A stretch of DNA of 24,559 nt from an uncultured Collinsella sp. (GTDB taxonomy: Bacteria; Actinomycetota; Coriobacteriia; Coriobacteriales; Coriobacteriaceae): assembly GCA_902495545.1 (NCBI GenBank), contig CABUXM010000025.1, forward strand, positions 1 through 24,559, given 5' to 3'. Positions within the stretch are counted from its first letter, which is position 1; each line of letters begins with the position of its first letter. The notes beneath the pieces are model-generated. The model was given only the letters and a program-made list of their open reading frames with translations, ran no database searches and was not told where the DNA came from. The position numbers and the translations under genes were made by a program. Shown here piece by piece: positions 1 through 7,612 of this stretch.

Positions 1-291
1 ATCGGTACCGCCGGCAAGACCGTGGTCGATAAGGTTGTGGGCATTTTGCTGCCCATCGCCGCCTTTGTGGCCTGCGGTTTTGAGCACTGCGTTGCCAACA
101 TGTACTTTTTGCCCATGGGCGCCGTGATGCACGCGTGCGGCTACGGTGCCGACGTCGCCGGCGCCGATGCGCTCAACGCCGCGGGCATTGCGTTTAACCT
201 ATCCGCCGCCACGCTGGGCAACATCGTGGGCGGCGCGGTTCTGGTCGCGCTTGGCTACTGGTTTATCTACGCTAAGAAGTCCGAGGCGTAA
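1..291 (+). CDS. Formate/nitrite transporter (FNT) family protein, C-terminal part
   Basis: This is the last 96 codons of a gene that begins before the window; frame 1 is open from base 1 to the TAA at 289-291. The peptide contains FEHCVANMYFLP, the very characteristic FNT (FocA/NirC) motif in the membrane pore, followed by an AAATLGN-like stretch (LSAATLGNIVGG) and a final hydrophobic helix ending in the short charged tail YAKKSEA. FNT proteins are pentameric inner-membrane channels for formate, nitrite or hydrosulfide. Formate is the likelier substrate here because a Mo-bisPGD oxidoreductase and the selenocysteine genes follow, but the substrate cannot be decided from this part. An intrinsic terminator lies 22 nt after the stop, so the gene is probably the last of its own transcript. 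Confidence 0.88.
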   Translation: MGTAGKTVVDKVVGILLPIAAFVACGFEHCVANMYFLPMGAVMHACGYGADVAGADALNAAGIAFNLSAATLGNIVGGAVLVALGYWFIYAKKSEA

Positions 292-313
292 GATACCGTC
301 TGTTTGACATTGG

Positions 314-349
314 GCCTCCCGCGGGGCGTTGCCGTGCGGGAGGCTTTTT
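314..349 (+). terminator. Intrinsic terminator after the FNT gene
   Basis: GCCTCCCGC (314-322) pairs with GCGGGAGGC (336-344), a perfect 9-bp GC-rich stem with a 13-nt loop, followed by TTTTT (345-349). It separates the FNT gene from the oxidoreductase gene. Confidence 0.88.
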
Positions 350-413
350 GGGTCTGGGGCTCGTTGTCGGGCTGTTGGCCTGTTGTGTTTGGCTTGTGAA
401 AGGGGTAATCGAG

Positions 414-2531
414 ATGGCATCTGCTGTGGAGCGTGACGGTCGCGCCGTGGTGACCACATGCGGGGGATGCTATGCCGATTGCGCCTTTGCGGCACGCGTT
501 GAGGATAGTCGCGTGGTGGCCGAGTTGCCGGTGTCGGGGCATCCGTGCGCGGCGCGTGCCCTGTGCGCCCGCGGGCGCCATCGACTGTCTATGCCGTTTG
601 ACGAGCACGACCGGATTTTGCACCCCATGCGCCGACGAGCTGATGGCTCGGGGTTCGATGCGATTACTTGGGACGAGGCGTTCACGCAGATCGCTGCGCG
701 CCTTGGGGGGATTGTTGACGGGCATGGTCCGCGCGCGCTGGGTATGACGCTCGGCGTGCCCTCGTTCGACCGCTACTGGGCGTATCGTTTTATGCATGCG
801 CTGGGCTCGCCCAACGTATACGGTGCCGACGGTGCCTGCGAGGTAAGCCGACTTACCGGTTGGGAGCACAGCCTGGGCTATAGTCCCGCCTCCGACCTGG
901 CGCACACCGATTGCATCATGTATCTGGGGCGTTCCATTGTCGATTCGTCGACGATGGGGGCCGTTGATGCACTCAACGATGCCCGTCGCCGTGGGGCGAA
1001 GATTATCGTGGTTGACCCTCGGCGCAGCGGTTCGGCCGCGCTTGCCGACCGCTGGTTGCGCGTGCGCCCGGGCTGCGACCTGGCCCTGCTGCTGGGCATT
1101 GCGCATGTGCTCATTGCCGAGGGCCTGTACGACCACGAGTTCGTTGCCCGCTATACCATGGGTTTTGACGAGCTGGCGCAGGCGGCCCGTGCTTGGACGC
1201 CCGAGTGGGCCGAGTCGATGTGCGACGTGCCGGCCGCAGAGATTATCGCGACGGCGCGCGATCTGGCTGCCGCCGCGCCTGCCGCTGTGGTGGATGCGGG
1301 CTTTCATGGTGGAATCGGTATCGCGTATGCCAATAGCACCCAGACCGCGCGCGCGATTTGTCTGGTCGATGTACTGCTGGGCTGCATCGGACACGCGGGC
1401 GGTGCCCTCAACCCGCCCACGCCGCTTGCGTTGGGCGATTTGGACCCTGCGCGTTTTGCGACGCCGTCGATGCCACGTGAGCCCAAGTTGGGGTCCGAGC
1501 GCTATCCACTGGTCGATCCGGTGCGCGGCCTGTGCACGACCATCGGCCAGTCGATTCTGGCCGGCGATTTGCGTGGGCTCATCGTCTATGCCAGTAACCC
1601 CGGTGCGGGCTATGGCAATGCGCAGGCTTGGTTGAGTATTTTGCAGCAGCTCGACTTGCTCGTGACGATTGATATTCGCTGGTCCGAGACGGCGCGCGCT
1701 TCCGACTTCGTACTGCCCGACGTGACGTATCTGGAGGCCGACCGCGGTGCGGGCACAGTGATGGGCGCCAACGATGCGCGCGTGTTCTACCGCAACGCCG
1801 TGCTGCCTGTGCAGCATGACGACACACGTCCCGGTCGGGAGATCTTTGCCGGTCTGGCGCAGGCCTGTGGCGTGGGCGAGTATTTCCAGTTTACGTCTGA
1901 CGATCTGGCGGCTGCCCAAGTGGCACCGTTTGGGATCGATCTTGCCGCACTCAAGGAGCGAGGCTGGGCCGATACGGGCGTGCCGTTGCCGCCGCGCACA
2001 GGTGAGCCCGTTATTCCGCTCGACGGCGGCAAGATCGCGCTGGTAAGCGACGTATGGGAACGAGCCGGCCTGGGTCGTGTGCCCAACTGGATCGCTCCCA
2101 TGGTGGAGCCCGGCCCGGGGATGTTTCGCCTCATTAGCGGCAACCGTCCCTTTGAGTCGCACACCTCGCGCAGGCTTGCGGCCCAAGGTGCCGCCGAGGC
2201 TGGATCGGACCTGGATGCCGTGCAGATGAATGCCGATGCCGCTGCTCGCATGGGTATTGCCGACGGCGAGATCGTCGAACTCGTGAGCGATATGGGCCGC
2301 GACCGCGTGCGCGTGGAGACGACGCCGTATCTGCATCCGGCGTGCATCTTTACGTCGGCCGCCCCCGGCGGGCGTTCGTTTGGCGCCGATGCCGGTGGCG
2401 CTCAAGCCTTGGGCGTGGGCCCGCTCGACCATACGCCGCTGCGTTGGGACCCGTTGACGGGCGCCGCGCTCACCCAGGAAAACGCCGTTCGCGTGGAAAA
2501 GATCGCGGCGCGCGAGGATAATAGCGAATGA
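414..2531 (+). CDS. Molybdopterin (bis-PGD) oxidoreductase with N-terminal 4Fe-4S domain, Cys form
   Basis: A 705-residue protein of the DMSO-reductase superfamily. The N-terminal 4Fe-4S site is complete: C16-x2-C19-x3-C23-x27-C51. The molybdopterin core follows (VDPRRS, RVRPGCD and the GCIGHAGG region), and the C-terminal dinucleotide-binding domain starts near LISGNRPFESHTSRR. C142 in GACEVSR (TGC at 837-839) sits where the family carries its Mo ligand, so a Cys rather than a Sec enzyme is inferred. It is closest in style to the thiosulfate/polysulfide reductase and formate-dehydrogenase-like groups; the substrate is unknown. No Tat signal is visible, so it is probably cytoplasmic or anchored by partners not seen here. 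ATG 414 is chosen because GAAAGGGG (399-404 region) precedes it at good spacing. An in-frame TTG at 348 would start inside the preceding terminator. selA follows after 77 nt. Confidence 0.87.
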   Translation: MASAVERDGRAVVTTCGGCYADCAFAARVEDSRVVAELPVSGHPCAARALCARGRHRLSMPFDEHDRILHPMRRRADGSGFDAITWDEAFTQIAARLGGIVDGHGPRALGMTLGVPSFDRYWAYRFMHALGSPNVYGADGACEVSRLTGWEHSLGYSPASDLAHTDCIMYLGRSIVDSSTMGAVDALNDARRRGAKIIVVDPRRSGSAALADRWLRVRPGCDLALLLGIAHVLIAEGLYDHEFVARYTMGFDELAQAARAWTPEWAESMCDVPAAEIIATARDLAAAAPAAVVDAGFHGGIGIAYANSTQTARAICLVDVLLGCIGHAGGALNPPTPLALGDLDPARFATPSMPREPKLGSERYPLVDPVRGLCTTIGQSILAGDLRGLIVYASNPGAGYGNAQAWLSILQQLDLLVTIDIRWSETARASDFVLPDVTYLEADRGAGTVMGANDARVFYRNAVLPVQHDDTRPGREIFAGLAQACGVGEYFQFTSDDLAAAQVAPFGIDLAALKERGWADTGVPLPPRTGEPVIPLDGGKIALVSDVWERAGLGRVPNWIAPMVEPGPGMFRLISGNRPFESHTSRRLAAQGAAEAGSDLDAVQMNADAAARMGIADGEIVELVSDMGRDRVRVETTPYLHPACIFTSAAPGGRSFGADAGGAQALGVGPLDHTPLRWDPLTGAALTQENAVRVEKIAAREDNSE

Positions 2532-2608
2532 TTGACTCAGCCGATCGATTTGTCTGATTGCTTGACGTCCGAACGATTGATTCACTTTTTGGTTTTGAAA
2601 GGCCTCAT

Positions 2609-4066
2609 ATGAGCGATAGCCAGAACATGTCCGATGAGGTACGCGCCCGCCTTCGCGCTATTCCTTCCGTCAACGAGCTGCTCGCAGAGTGGCCGGTTGT
2701 GAAGGCGGCGGGGGAGACCTGCGACGCGGTGGTGCATGCCGCCGTCACGGCCGAGCTCGACGAGGAGCGCTCCGCCATTCGCGCCGGTGCCGCCCCGCGC
2801 TCTAAGCGCGACCTGGCCTCGGCAATCGAGTGGCGTGCGCATCGATCCGCACTGCCGAGCCTGCGTCCTGCCGTCAACGCCACGGGTGTCGTTATCCATA
2901 CCAATCTGGGTCGCGCCCCGCTCGCGGAATCGGCCGCCAAGGCCGTGGCCGAGGTTGCGCGCGGGTATAGCACGCTCGAGTACAACGTCGATACCTGTTC
3001 GCGCGGGTCGCGCAAGGAGCACGCTGCGCAACTGATCCGCTCGCTAACCGGTGCCGAAGACGCGTTGGTCGTCAACAATAACGCGGCCGCCGTGCTGTTG
3101 GTGCTGGCGACCCATGCCGCAGGCAAAGAGGTTATCGTCAGCCGCGGCGAGCTTGTCGAGATTGGCGGCAGCTTCCGCATCCCCGACGTCATGGCGGCCT
3201 CGGGCGCCAAGCTCGTCGAGGTCGGCGCCACCAACCGTACGCATCTGGGCGACTACGAGCGCGCCATCACGCCCGAAACGGCCATGATCCTGAAGGTTCA
3301 TCCTTCCAACTATCGCATCGAGGGTTTTCACGAGGAAGTGAGCTCAAAGGAGCTCGCCGCGCTGGCCCATAAGCACGGCCTGCTGTTCTATGAAGACCAG
3401 GGCTCGGGGGCACTGTTGCCTGACGACATCTTGGTGCGCGGCGGCGAAGAGACTACGCCGGCTTCTGTTTCGGCAGGGCTCGATCTGGTGTCATGCTCGG
3501 GCGATAAATTGCTCGGTGCCGCACAGGCGGGCATTATCATGGGCCGTCGCGATCTGGTCCAGGCCTGCGGCGCACATCCGCTCATGCGCGCTCTGCGTCC
3601 GGGCAAACTGGCTCTGTCGGCGCTCGAGGCCACGCTGCGAATCTACATGGACGGCGCCGATGTTGCCCATCGCGATATTCCGGTGCTCAGCATGCTCACG
3701 CTTCCGCAGGCTCATCTGGAGCGACGTGCCCGCAAGCTGCGCGATCGTATGGTCGCCGGGCTCGATAAGGCCGGTTGCCCGTGCGCCGTTGAGTTGGAGA
3801 TTGTCGAGGAGTCCTCGACGCCTGGTGGCGGTTCGCTGCCTACCGTTGAACTGCCGACGATGTGCGTTGCCGTGCGTCTTGTTGACGAGCGCCTGACGGT
3901 CGACGCGCTCAAGCGCTCGCTTGTCCAGGACTTCGACACGCCGGTTGTCACGCGAACCTCGCACGATCGCATTTTGTTTGATGTGCGCACACTCGTGGGC
4001 GACCGCGATATCGAGACAGCGGCGTCGACGCTTGCCGCATGCGTTGAGAAGGCGATTGCTCGATGA
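2609..4066 (+). CDS. selA: L-seryl-tRNA(Sec) selenium transferase SelA
   Basis: A 485-residue PLP enzyme that converts Ser-tRNA(Sec) to Sec-tRNA(Sec) using selenophosphate; SelA acts in the cytoplasm as a large ring oligomer. The signature SCSGDKLLGAAQAGIIMGR contains the PLP-binding lysine, K300 (AAA at 3506-3508). Upstream are the family motifs NATGVVIHTNLGRAPL, YSTLEYNVD and VNNNAAAVLL. Length fits the usual 460-490 residues. ATG 2609 is chosen because GAAAGG (2597-2602) lies 6 nt before it; an in-frame TTG at 2558 lacks this. The stop overlaps the selB start in an ATGA (4063-4066), so the two are translationally coupled. selB and selC follow directly, so SelA, its elongation factor and its tRNA substrate are encoded together. 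selD (selenophosphate synthetase) is not in the window. Confidence 0.97.
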   Translation: MSDSQNMSDEVRARLRAIPSVNELLAEWPVVKAAGETCDAVVHAAVTAELDEERSAIRAGAAPRSKRDLASAIEWRAHRSALPSLRPAVNATGVVIHTNLGRAPLAESAAKAVAEVARGYSTLEYNVDTCSRGSRKEHAAQLIRSLTGAEDALVVNNNAAAVLLVLATHAAGKEVIVSRGELVEIGGSFRIPDVMAASGAKLVEVGATNRTHLGDYERAITPETAMILKVHPSNYRIEGFHEEVSSKELAALAHKHGLLFYEDQGSGALLPDDILVRGGEETTPASVSAGLDLVSCSGDKLLGAAQAGIIMGRRDLVQACGAHPLMRALRPGKLALSALEATLRIYMDGADVAHRDIPVLSMLTLPQAHLERRARKLRDRMVAGLDKAGCPCAVELEIVEESSTPGGGSLPTVELPTMCVAVRLVDERLTVDALKRSLVQDFDTPVVTRTSHDRILFDVRTLVGDRDIETAASTLAACVEKAIAR

Positions 4067-6030
4067 GTGAGGTTCAAGCGCTGGTGGAGTGTCCCGTTAT
4101 CGTAGGTACGGCGGGGCACGTCGACCACGGTAAGTCGGCGCTCATCGAGGCGCTGACGGGTAAAAACCCCGACCGCCTGGAAGTTGAGCGTCGTCGCGGC
4201 ATGACGGTTGAGCTTGGCTTTGGTGAGCTGGCGCTGCCGAGTGGCAAGATCGTGGGCCTGGTTGACGTGCCGGGCCATGCACATTATTTGCGCGCCATGG
4301 TGCAGGGTGCCACGGGCATCGACGTTGCCGTGTTGGTGGTATCGGCCGTCGAAGGCGTGATGCCGCAGACCCGCGAGCACGTGCACGTGCTGGAGCTGTT
4401 GGGCGTCACGCATATGGTGGTGGCGCTGACGATGTGCGACCTGGCCGACGCCGAGATGACCGAGCTTGCCGAGCTCGACGTCGATGATTTTTTGTCGGGT
4501 ACCGTGTTTGCGGACGCGCCGATCGTACCCGTGTCGTCCAAGACCGGCGCGGGGATCGATGACCTGCTGGCTGCGCTCGACGAGCAGGTTGCCGCTTGCT
4601 GGGATTCCTGCCGCGACCGTGCCGAGCGCACCGATGCCGCGCCGCGTCTGCCCATCGACCGCTGCTTTACGATCAAGGGCGCCGGTACCGTGGTGACGGG
4701 AACGTTGCACGATGCGCCCGTCGCGGTGGGGGATGAGCTCGTCGCGCTGCCGTCGCGTACGGTCTGTCGCGTGCGCGGGATCCAAGTGCATGGCGACACA
4801 CAGCAGGCGCTGCCCGGTCAGCGTGTGGCGCTCAACTTGGTGGGCGATGGTGTCGCCGCGCTCGATCGCGGCGAGATGCTGGGCGTGGCGGGCCACTTTG
4901 GCCAGACGATGCGCTTTATGATGACGTTTACGTATTTGGGTCGCGAGGGAGCCAAGCCGCGCGTGCTCGAGTCGGGTGCACGTGTGCACGTGATGGCGGG
5001 TACGGCCGAGGTTGTCGGTCGCATCATGTTCATGGAGGGCGAGGCCCCCATGGCGGTGGGCGAGACCCGTATTGTTCAGGTGCGCTTGGAAAACTCGCTG
5101 CCGCTACGTGCCGGGGACCATGCCGTGGTGCTGTCCTATTCGCCCGTAATGCTTGTTGGCGGCGGGCGCGTGCTGCTTTCGCGTTGCCGTCGCTCGCGCG
5201 AGCTTGTTGAAGGGGAGCGTGCGCTGTACGCGGCGCTCGAGTCCGGCGATATCGCGGGCGGTGTGGACGCTTGGCTGGCGTTGCAGACACTGCCGGTTAC
5301 GGCTGCCGATGTTACTGCGGCGCTCGATCTTGTTGCTGGTGAGGCTGAGGCAGCGTTGCGCGAGTTGGTGGCGAAGGGCGCTGCTTGCGCGATTGCTGGC
5401 TCGGATGGCTCGCTGTATGCAGATGCTTCCGCGCTCGATGCCGCGATGGGTGCGCTGGCGGCGACCCTGTCCGCCATGCATGCGGCGTCTCCCAAGGAGA
5501 CGGGCTTTACGCCCGGCGCCGTCGCCCATGCTGCTTGGCCTACCGCAGACGATGCAGTTGCCGCAGCTCTGATTGCCGAGGGCTGCTCGCGTGGCGTGTG
5601 CGCCGCCGAGGCCGCCGAAGTGTTCGACCCGCACTCCGCTGCCGCCGCGTCGCGCGTGGTGCACGAGGCTTGCGAACGTATCGTTACCTTACTGGACGAA
5701 GCCGGTCTCGATGCGCCGACGCTGCCCGAGGTTGGCGAGCGGTTGCAGCTCGATCGCGACACCATGACGCGAGCCCTGCGCGAGCTTTCGCTCAACCGTT
5801 CCATCGTAAAGATTGAGCGTGATGTGGCCCTGTCTGCTGCCGCTGAGGCCCGCGCGCGTGAGCTCGTCGCCGCTGCCATTGCCGACGCCGGTGGCGCTGC
5901 TACCACGAGCGTGCTGCGCGAGGCCCTTGGTGTGTCGCGCAAACGCGCCATCAGTATCTTGGAACACCTGGATGCCGTGCGCTTTACGGTGCTCGACAAG
6001 GATGCCGGCGGCCTGCGCTCCCTGCGCTAG
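4063..6030 (+). CDS. selB: Selenocysteine-specific elongation factor SelB
   Basis: A 655-residue translation GTPase that delivers Sec-tRNA(Sec) to UGA codons marked by a SECIS hairpin. The N-terminal G domain has G1 AGHVDHGKS (17-25), G2 with T48 in RGMTVELGF, and G3 DVPGH (68-72). Domains II and III follow from about residue 185 (CFTIKGAGTVVTGTL). The C-terminal half (about 380-655) holds the winged-helix repeats that bind SECIS, ending in LDAVRFTVLDKDAGGLRSLR, which matches the last helix of the family. Oddity: the G4 guanine-specificity motif, normally N/T-K-x-D, reads T-M-C-D (123-126) with ATG at 4432-4434. The start overlaps the selA stop by 4 nt. The C-terminal half is Ala-rich compared with the G domain. 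selC begins 36 nt after the stop. Confidence 0.96.
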   Translation: MSEVQALVECPVIVGTAGHVDHGKSALIEALTGKNPDRLEVERRRGMTVELGFGELALPSGKIVGLVDVPGHAHYLRAMVQGATGIDVAVLVVSAVEGVMPQTREHVHVLELLGVTHMVVALTMCDLADAEMTELAELDVDDFLSGTVFADAPIVPVSSKTGAGIDDLLAALDEQVAACWDSCRDRAERTDAAPRLPIDRCFTIKGAGTVVTGTLHDAPVAVGDELVALPSRTVCRVRGIQVHGDTQQALPGQRVALNLVGDGVAALDRGEMLGVAGHFGQTMRFMMTFTYLGREGAKPRVLESGARVHVMAGTAEVVGRIMFMEGEAPMAVGETRIVQVRLENSLPLRAGDHAVVLSYSPVMLVGGGRVLLSRCRRSRELVEGERALYAALESGDIAGGVDAWLALQTLPVTAADVTAALDLVAGEAEAALRELVAKGAACAIAGSDGSLYADASALDAAMGALAATLSAMHAASPKETGFTPGAVAHAAWPTADDAVAAALIAEGCSRGVCAAEAAEVFDPHSAAAASRVVHEACERIVTLLDEAGLDAPTLPEVGERLQLDRDTMTRALRELSLNRSIVKIERDVALSAAAEARARELVAAAIADAGGAATTSVLREALGVSRKRAISILEHLDAVRFTVLDKDAGGLRSLR

Positions 6031-6045
6031 ATTGGCTGCTCGCTT

Positions 6046-6054
6046 TGGTAAAAT
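6046..6054 (+). promoter_or_regulatory. Candidate extended -10 promoter for selC
   Basis: TGG followed by TAAAAT (6049-6054) forms an extended -10 element 13 nt before the tRNA-Sec 5' end. No convincing -35 hexamer is placed at 17 nt. It may let selC be transcribed apart from selAB. This is inferred from sequence only. Confidence 0.35.
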
Positions 6055-6066
6055 ACCGCCGCACTT

Positions 6067-6163
6067 GGGAACGGATGGGCTCCGGTGGGCTCCGCGGTCC
6101 TCAAAACCGTTGCGAGGCGTGCAAAACGTCTTGGATGTGTTCGATTCACATACGTTCCCGCCA
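6067..6163 (+). tRNA. selC: tRNA-Sec (anticodon TCA)
   Basis: The 97-nt gene folds as a bacterial selenocysteine tRNA. The acceptor strand GGGAACGG (6067-6074) faces ACGTTCCC (6152-6159), followed by G6160 and an encoded CCA (6161-6163). The D arm is the tRNA-Sec type, with 6 bp and a 4-nt loop: GGGCTC, CGGT, GGGCTC (6077-6092). The anticodon arm is GCGGT, CCTCAAA, ACCGT (6094-6110) with anticodon TCA at 6101-6103, which reads UGA. A long variable arm pairs AGGCGT with ACGTCT. The T arm is ATGTG, TTCGATT, CACAT (6135-6151). Positions 1-7 pair perfectly, but the eighth acceptor pair would be G6074 opposite A6152. The location straight after selAB makes the assignment secure. Confidence 0.96.
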
Positions 6164-6171
6164 CACGCTAC

Positions 6172-6227
6172 CAGCGCTTTTGTGCTCGCGGTCTTGCTGC
6201 GTGCCGCAAAGGCGCTGTTTTGTTTTT
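6172..6227 (+). terminator. Intrinsic terminator of selC
   Basis: CAGCGCTTTTG (6172-6182) pairs with CAAAGGCGCTG (6207-6217), 11 bp with one G-T pair. The loop is 24 nt and the stem is followed by TTTTGTTTTTG (6218-6228). It ends the tRNA-Sec transcript before mobA. Confidence 0.7.
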
Positions 6228-6317
6228 GCACGGACTTTCCGTAGCGCCGCTATTTCGGTGGCGGTATTTAGCTTCGTGCGTCGGGTTTCGAGCATGCCGA
6301 TGGGGGTGTTTTGCCGT

Positions 6318-6950
6318 ATGACTACCGTAAGACGAGCCGATCTTTCTTGCGTCGTCCAGGCGGGCGGGCTGTCGTCGCGCATGGGTTGCGACAAGGCGCG
6401 GATGCCGTTTTGCGGCGAGCCGCTCATCGAACGCGTGCTGGGTCGGCTGGCGCAAGTTGCCGGCGAATTGGTCGTGACGACCTCGCGTCCCAACGAGCTT
6501 GCCTATCTTGAGGAGCGCACGTTTGGCGGTCTTGTGCCACGCGTGGTAACGGACCTTGAAGGGTCGGCGGGTGCCATGCGTGGCATCGCGAGCTCGCTGG
6601 CTGCCGCTCGGTTGCCCCTCGCGGCGATCGTCGCCTGCGATATGCCGTTCGTCTCACCAGAATTGATCGGCGCTCTTTCGGATCGGGTCAAGGAAGGCCC
6701 GCTCGACGTGTGCGTGCCGCGCGAGGAGCGGGGGATTGAGCCGCTGTGCGCCGTCTGGCGCCGTGACGCGTGTGCGCCGGTTGCCCAAGAGCTGCTCGCC
6801 AGCGACCGCCAGCGTATTCGCTGCCTGATCAATCGCGTTCAGGCTGGTTATATGGATGAGCCGCAGATCGTTAGGGTCGCGGGCTCGACGCTCTGTTTCG
6901 AAAACGTCAATACACCCGAGGAGTTTGCGGCAGCCGAGCTGCTCGCCTAG
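6318..6950 (+). CDS. mobA: Molybdenum cofactor guanylyltransferase MobA-like NTP transferase
   Basis: A 210-residue nucleotidyltransferase. It carries the diagnostic N-terminal motif QAGGLSSRMGCDKARMPF with K26, and the metal-binding D108 in IVACDMPF. MobA joins GMP to Mo-molybdopterin to make the guanine dinucleotide cofactor of DMSO-reductase-family enzymes such as the one at 414-2531. A MocA-like role (CMP, for hydroxylases such as that at 10035-12866) cannot be excluded by motif alone. ATG 6318 is chosen because GGGGGT (6302-6307) lies 10 nt before it. In-frame ATGs at 6294 and 6300 lack a ribosome site, and the open frame further upstream runs through selC. The stop is 15 nt before the next start, so the two genes are probably co-transcribed. 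Confidence 0.88.
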   Translation: MTTVRRADLSCVVQAGGLSSRMGCDKARMPFCGEPLIERVLGRLAQVAGELVVTTSRPNELAYLEERTFGGLVPRVVTDLEGSAGAMRGIASSLAAARLPLAAIVACDMPFVSPELIGALSDRVKEGPLDVCVPREERGIEPLCAVWRRDACAPVAQELLASDRQRIRCLINRVQAGYMDEPQIVRVAGSTLCFENVNTPEEFAAAELLA

Positions 6951-6965
6951 ACGATGGGAGATGCC

Positions 6966-7361
6966 ATGTCTCACGATATCTGTCCCGACACCGGAGAACC
7001 CTGCAATTGCGATGGGTCCGAGCCCTGTACCTGCGGTTGCGGTGGCTGTGGGCATACTGCGGAAGAGGAAGCGGCCGCCGCGGCGTATCGTGAGGCACAC
7101 CGCGAAGGCCCGTCCGGTGATGCCCTCGACCACGAACGCAAGATTATCGTGTCGTTCGATAGCACCTTCGATGTGATGGAATGCGAGCAGCTGTGCCTTG
7201 CCACTGGCGTGCCCGGGCGCATCATGCCATTGCCCGGCTCCATTACCGCAGGTTGCGGCCTGTGCTGGGCCATGCCGTTCTCGGGCGATGCGCTCGCCGC
7301 CTTCCGCGCTGCCACCGAAGGCCGCATAACCCCCGCCGACTACCATCAGCTCGTCCTCTAA
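6966..7361 (+). CDS. DUF3343 (putative Se/S carrier-like) protein with Cys-rich N-terminus
   Basis: A 131-residue protein. Residues 58-108 match the DUF3343 putative Se/S-carrier fold: a hydrophobic strand (KIIVSFDST), a helix rich in acidic and Cys residues, then GVPGRIMPLP and the Gly-Cys-Gly motif ITAGCGLCW (C97, C100). In other genomes such proteins accompany selenium-metabolism genes and selenium-dependent molybdenum hydroxylases. Unusually, an N-terminal extension carries seven Cys in 23 residues (C6, C13, C15, C21, C23, C25, C28), which could bind metal, sulfur or selenium. ATG 6966 follows GGGAG (6956-6960); ATG 6954 has no ribosome site. The gene lies just after mobA and is followed by a hairpin terminator. 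The function is inferred from family and context. Confidence 0.85.
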   Translation: MSHDICPDTGEPCNCDGSEPCTCGCGGCGHTAEEEAAAAAYREAHREGPSGDALDHERKIIVSFDSTFDVMECEQLCLATGVPGRIMPLPGSITAGCGLCWAMPFSGDALAAFRAATEGRITPADYHQLVL

Positions 7362-7369
7362 CCACCAGT

Positions 7370-7401
7370 ACCACCACAAAGGTGCCCAATGTGGTGGTTT
7401 G
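7370..7401 (+). terminator. Probable terminator after the DUF3343 gene
   Basis: ACCACCACA (7370-7378) pairs perfectly with TGTGGTGGT (7390-7398) with an 11-nt loop, followed by only a short T run (7398-7400). It starts 9 nt after the stop, so it is a terminator-like hairpin with a weak tail. Confidence 0.5.
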
Positions 7402-7432
7402 GAACACGTAGACGAAACAGGTTTGAAACACG
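7396..7432 (+). repeat. Direct repeat upstream of gdhA
   Basis: GGTTTGGAACACG (7396-7408) and GGTTTGAAACACG (7420-7432) are direct repeats with one difference, 24 nt apart start to start. They lie about 200 nt before gdhA in the 7362-7612 gap. They could be operator half-sites for gdhA control; this is inference only. Confidence 0.35.
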
Positions 7433-7516
7433 GGTTTTGCACGTCAGACTCTCAAAAACGCTTCTACCTGCATCGTAATCAAAACGAAACATCCGCTCGT
7501 CGGCTTATACGTAACT

Positions 7517-7546
7517 TTGTTGCAACAGTGCGATATTATCCATACT
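7517..7546 (+). promoter_or_regulatory. Candidate gdhA promoter
   Basis: TTGTTG (7517-7522) and CATACT (7541-7546) are separated by 18 nt and would give a leader of about 60 nt before gdhA. The match to consensus is partial. The stretch around it (7440-7560) is AT-richer than neighbouring genes, as expected for a promoter region. Confidence 0.3.
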
Positions 7547-7612
7547 CGATAAAGCTCGCGGCGCATGGGGTGCCGCGAACGACACCTTTCTTTTCCATCA
7601 ATTGGAGGAAGC

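Noticed and set aside
348..413. Upstream TTG start giving the Mo oxidoreductase a hydrophobic leader
   Set aside because: The TTG lies in the T-tract of the preceding terminator and has no ribosome site. ATG 414 has GAAAGGGG at proper spacing and puts the 4Fe-4S motif at its normal position.
267..2585. A 772-codon open frame on the minus strand opposite the Mo oxidoreductase
   Set aside because: It is a mirror of a GC-rich coding frame. Its peptide is rich in Arg, His and Gln without any family motif, while the + strand frame has complete domains. The same applies to the long minus-strand frames opposite gdhA, the hydroxylase, tig, clpX and valS.
2529..2608. Possible UGA (Sec) readthrough at the end of the Mo oxidoreductase
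   Set aside because: The frame stays open to about 2612, but the extension has no family similarity, no convincing SECIS hairpin follows the TGA, and it would run into the selA ribosome site.
6045..6317. Longer N-terminus for mobA
   Set aside because: This stretch is the tRNA-Sec gene and its terminator. MobA starts normally a few residues before the AGG-x-S-x-RMG motif, as it does from ATG 6318.
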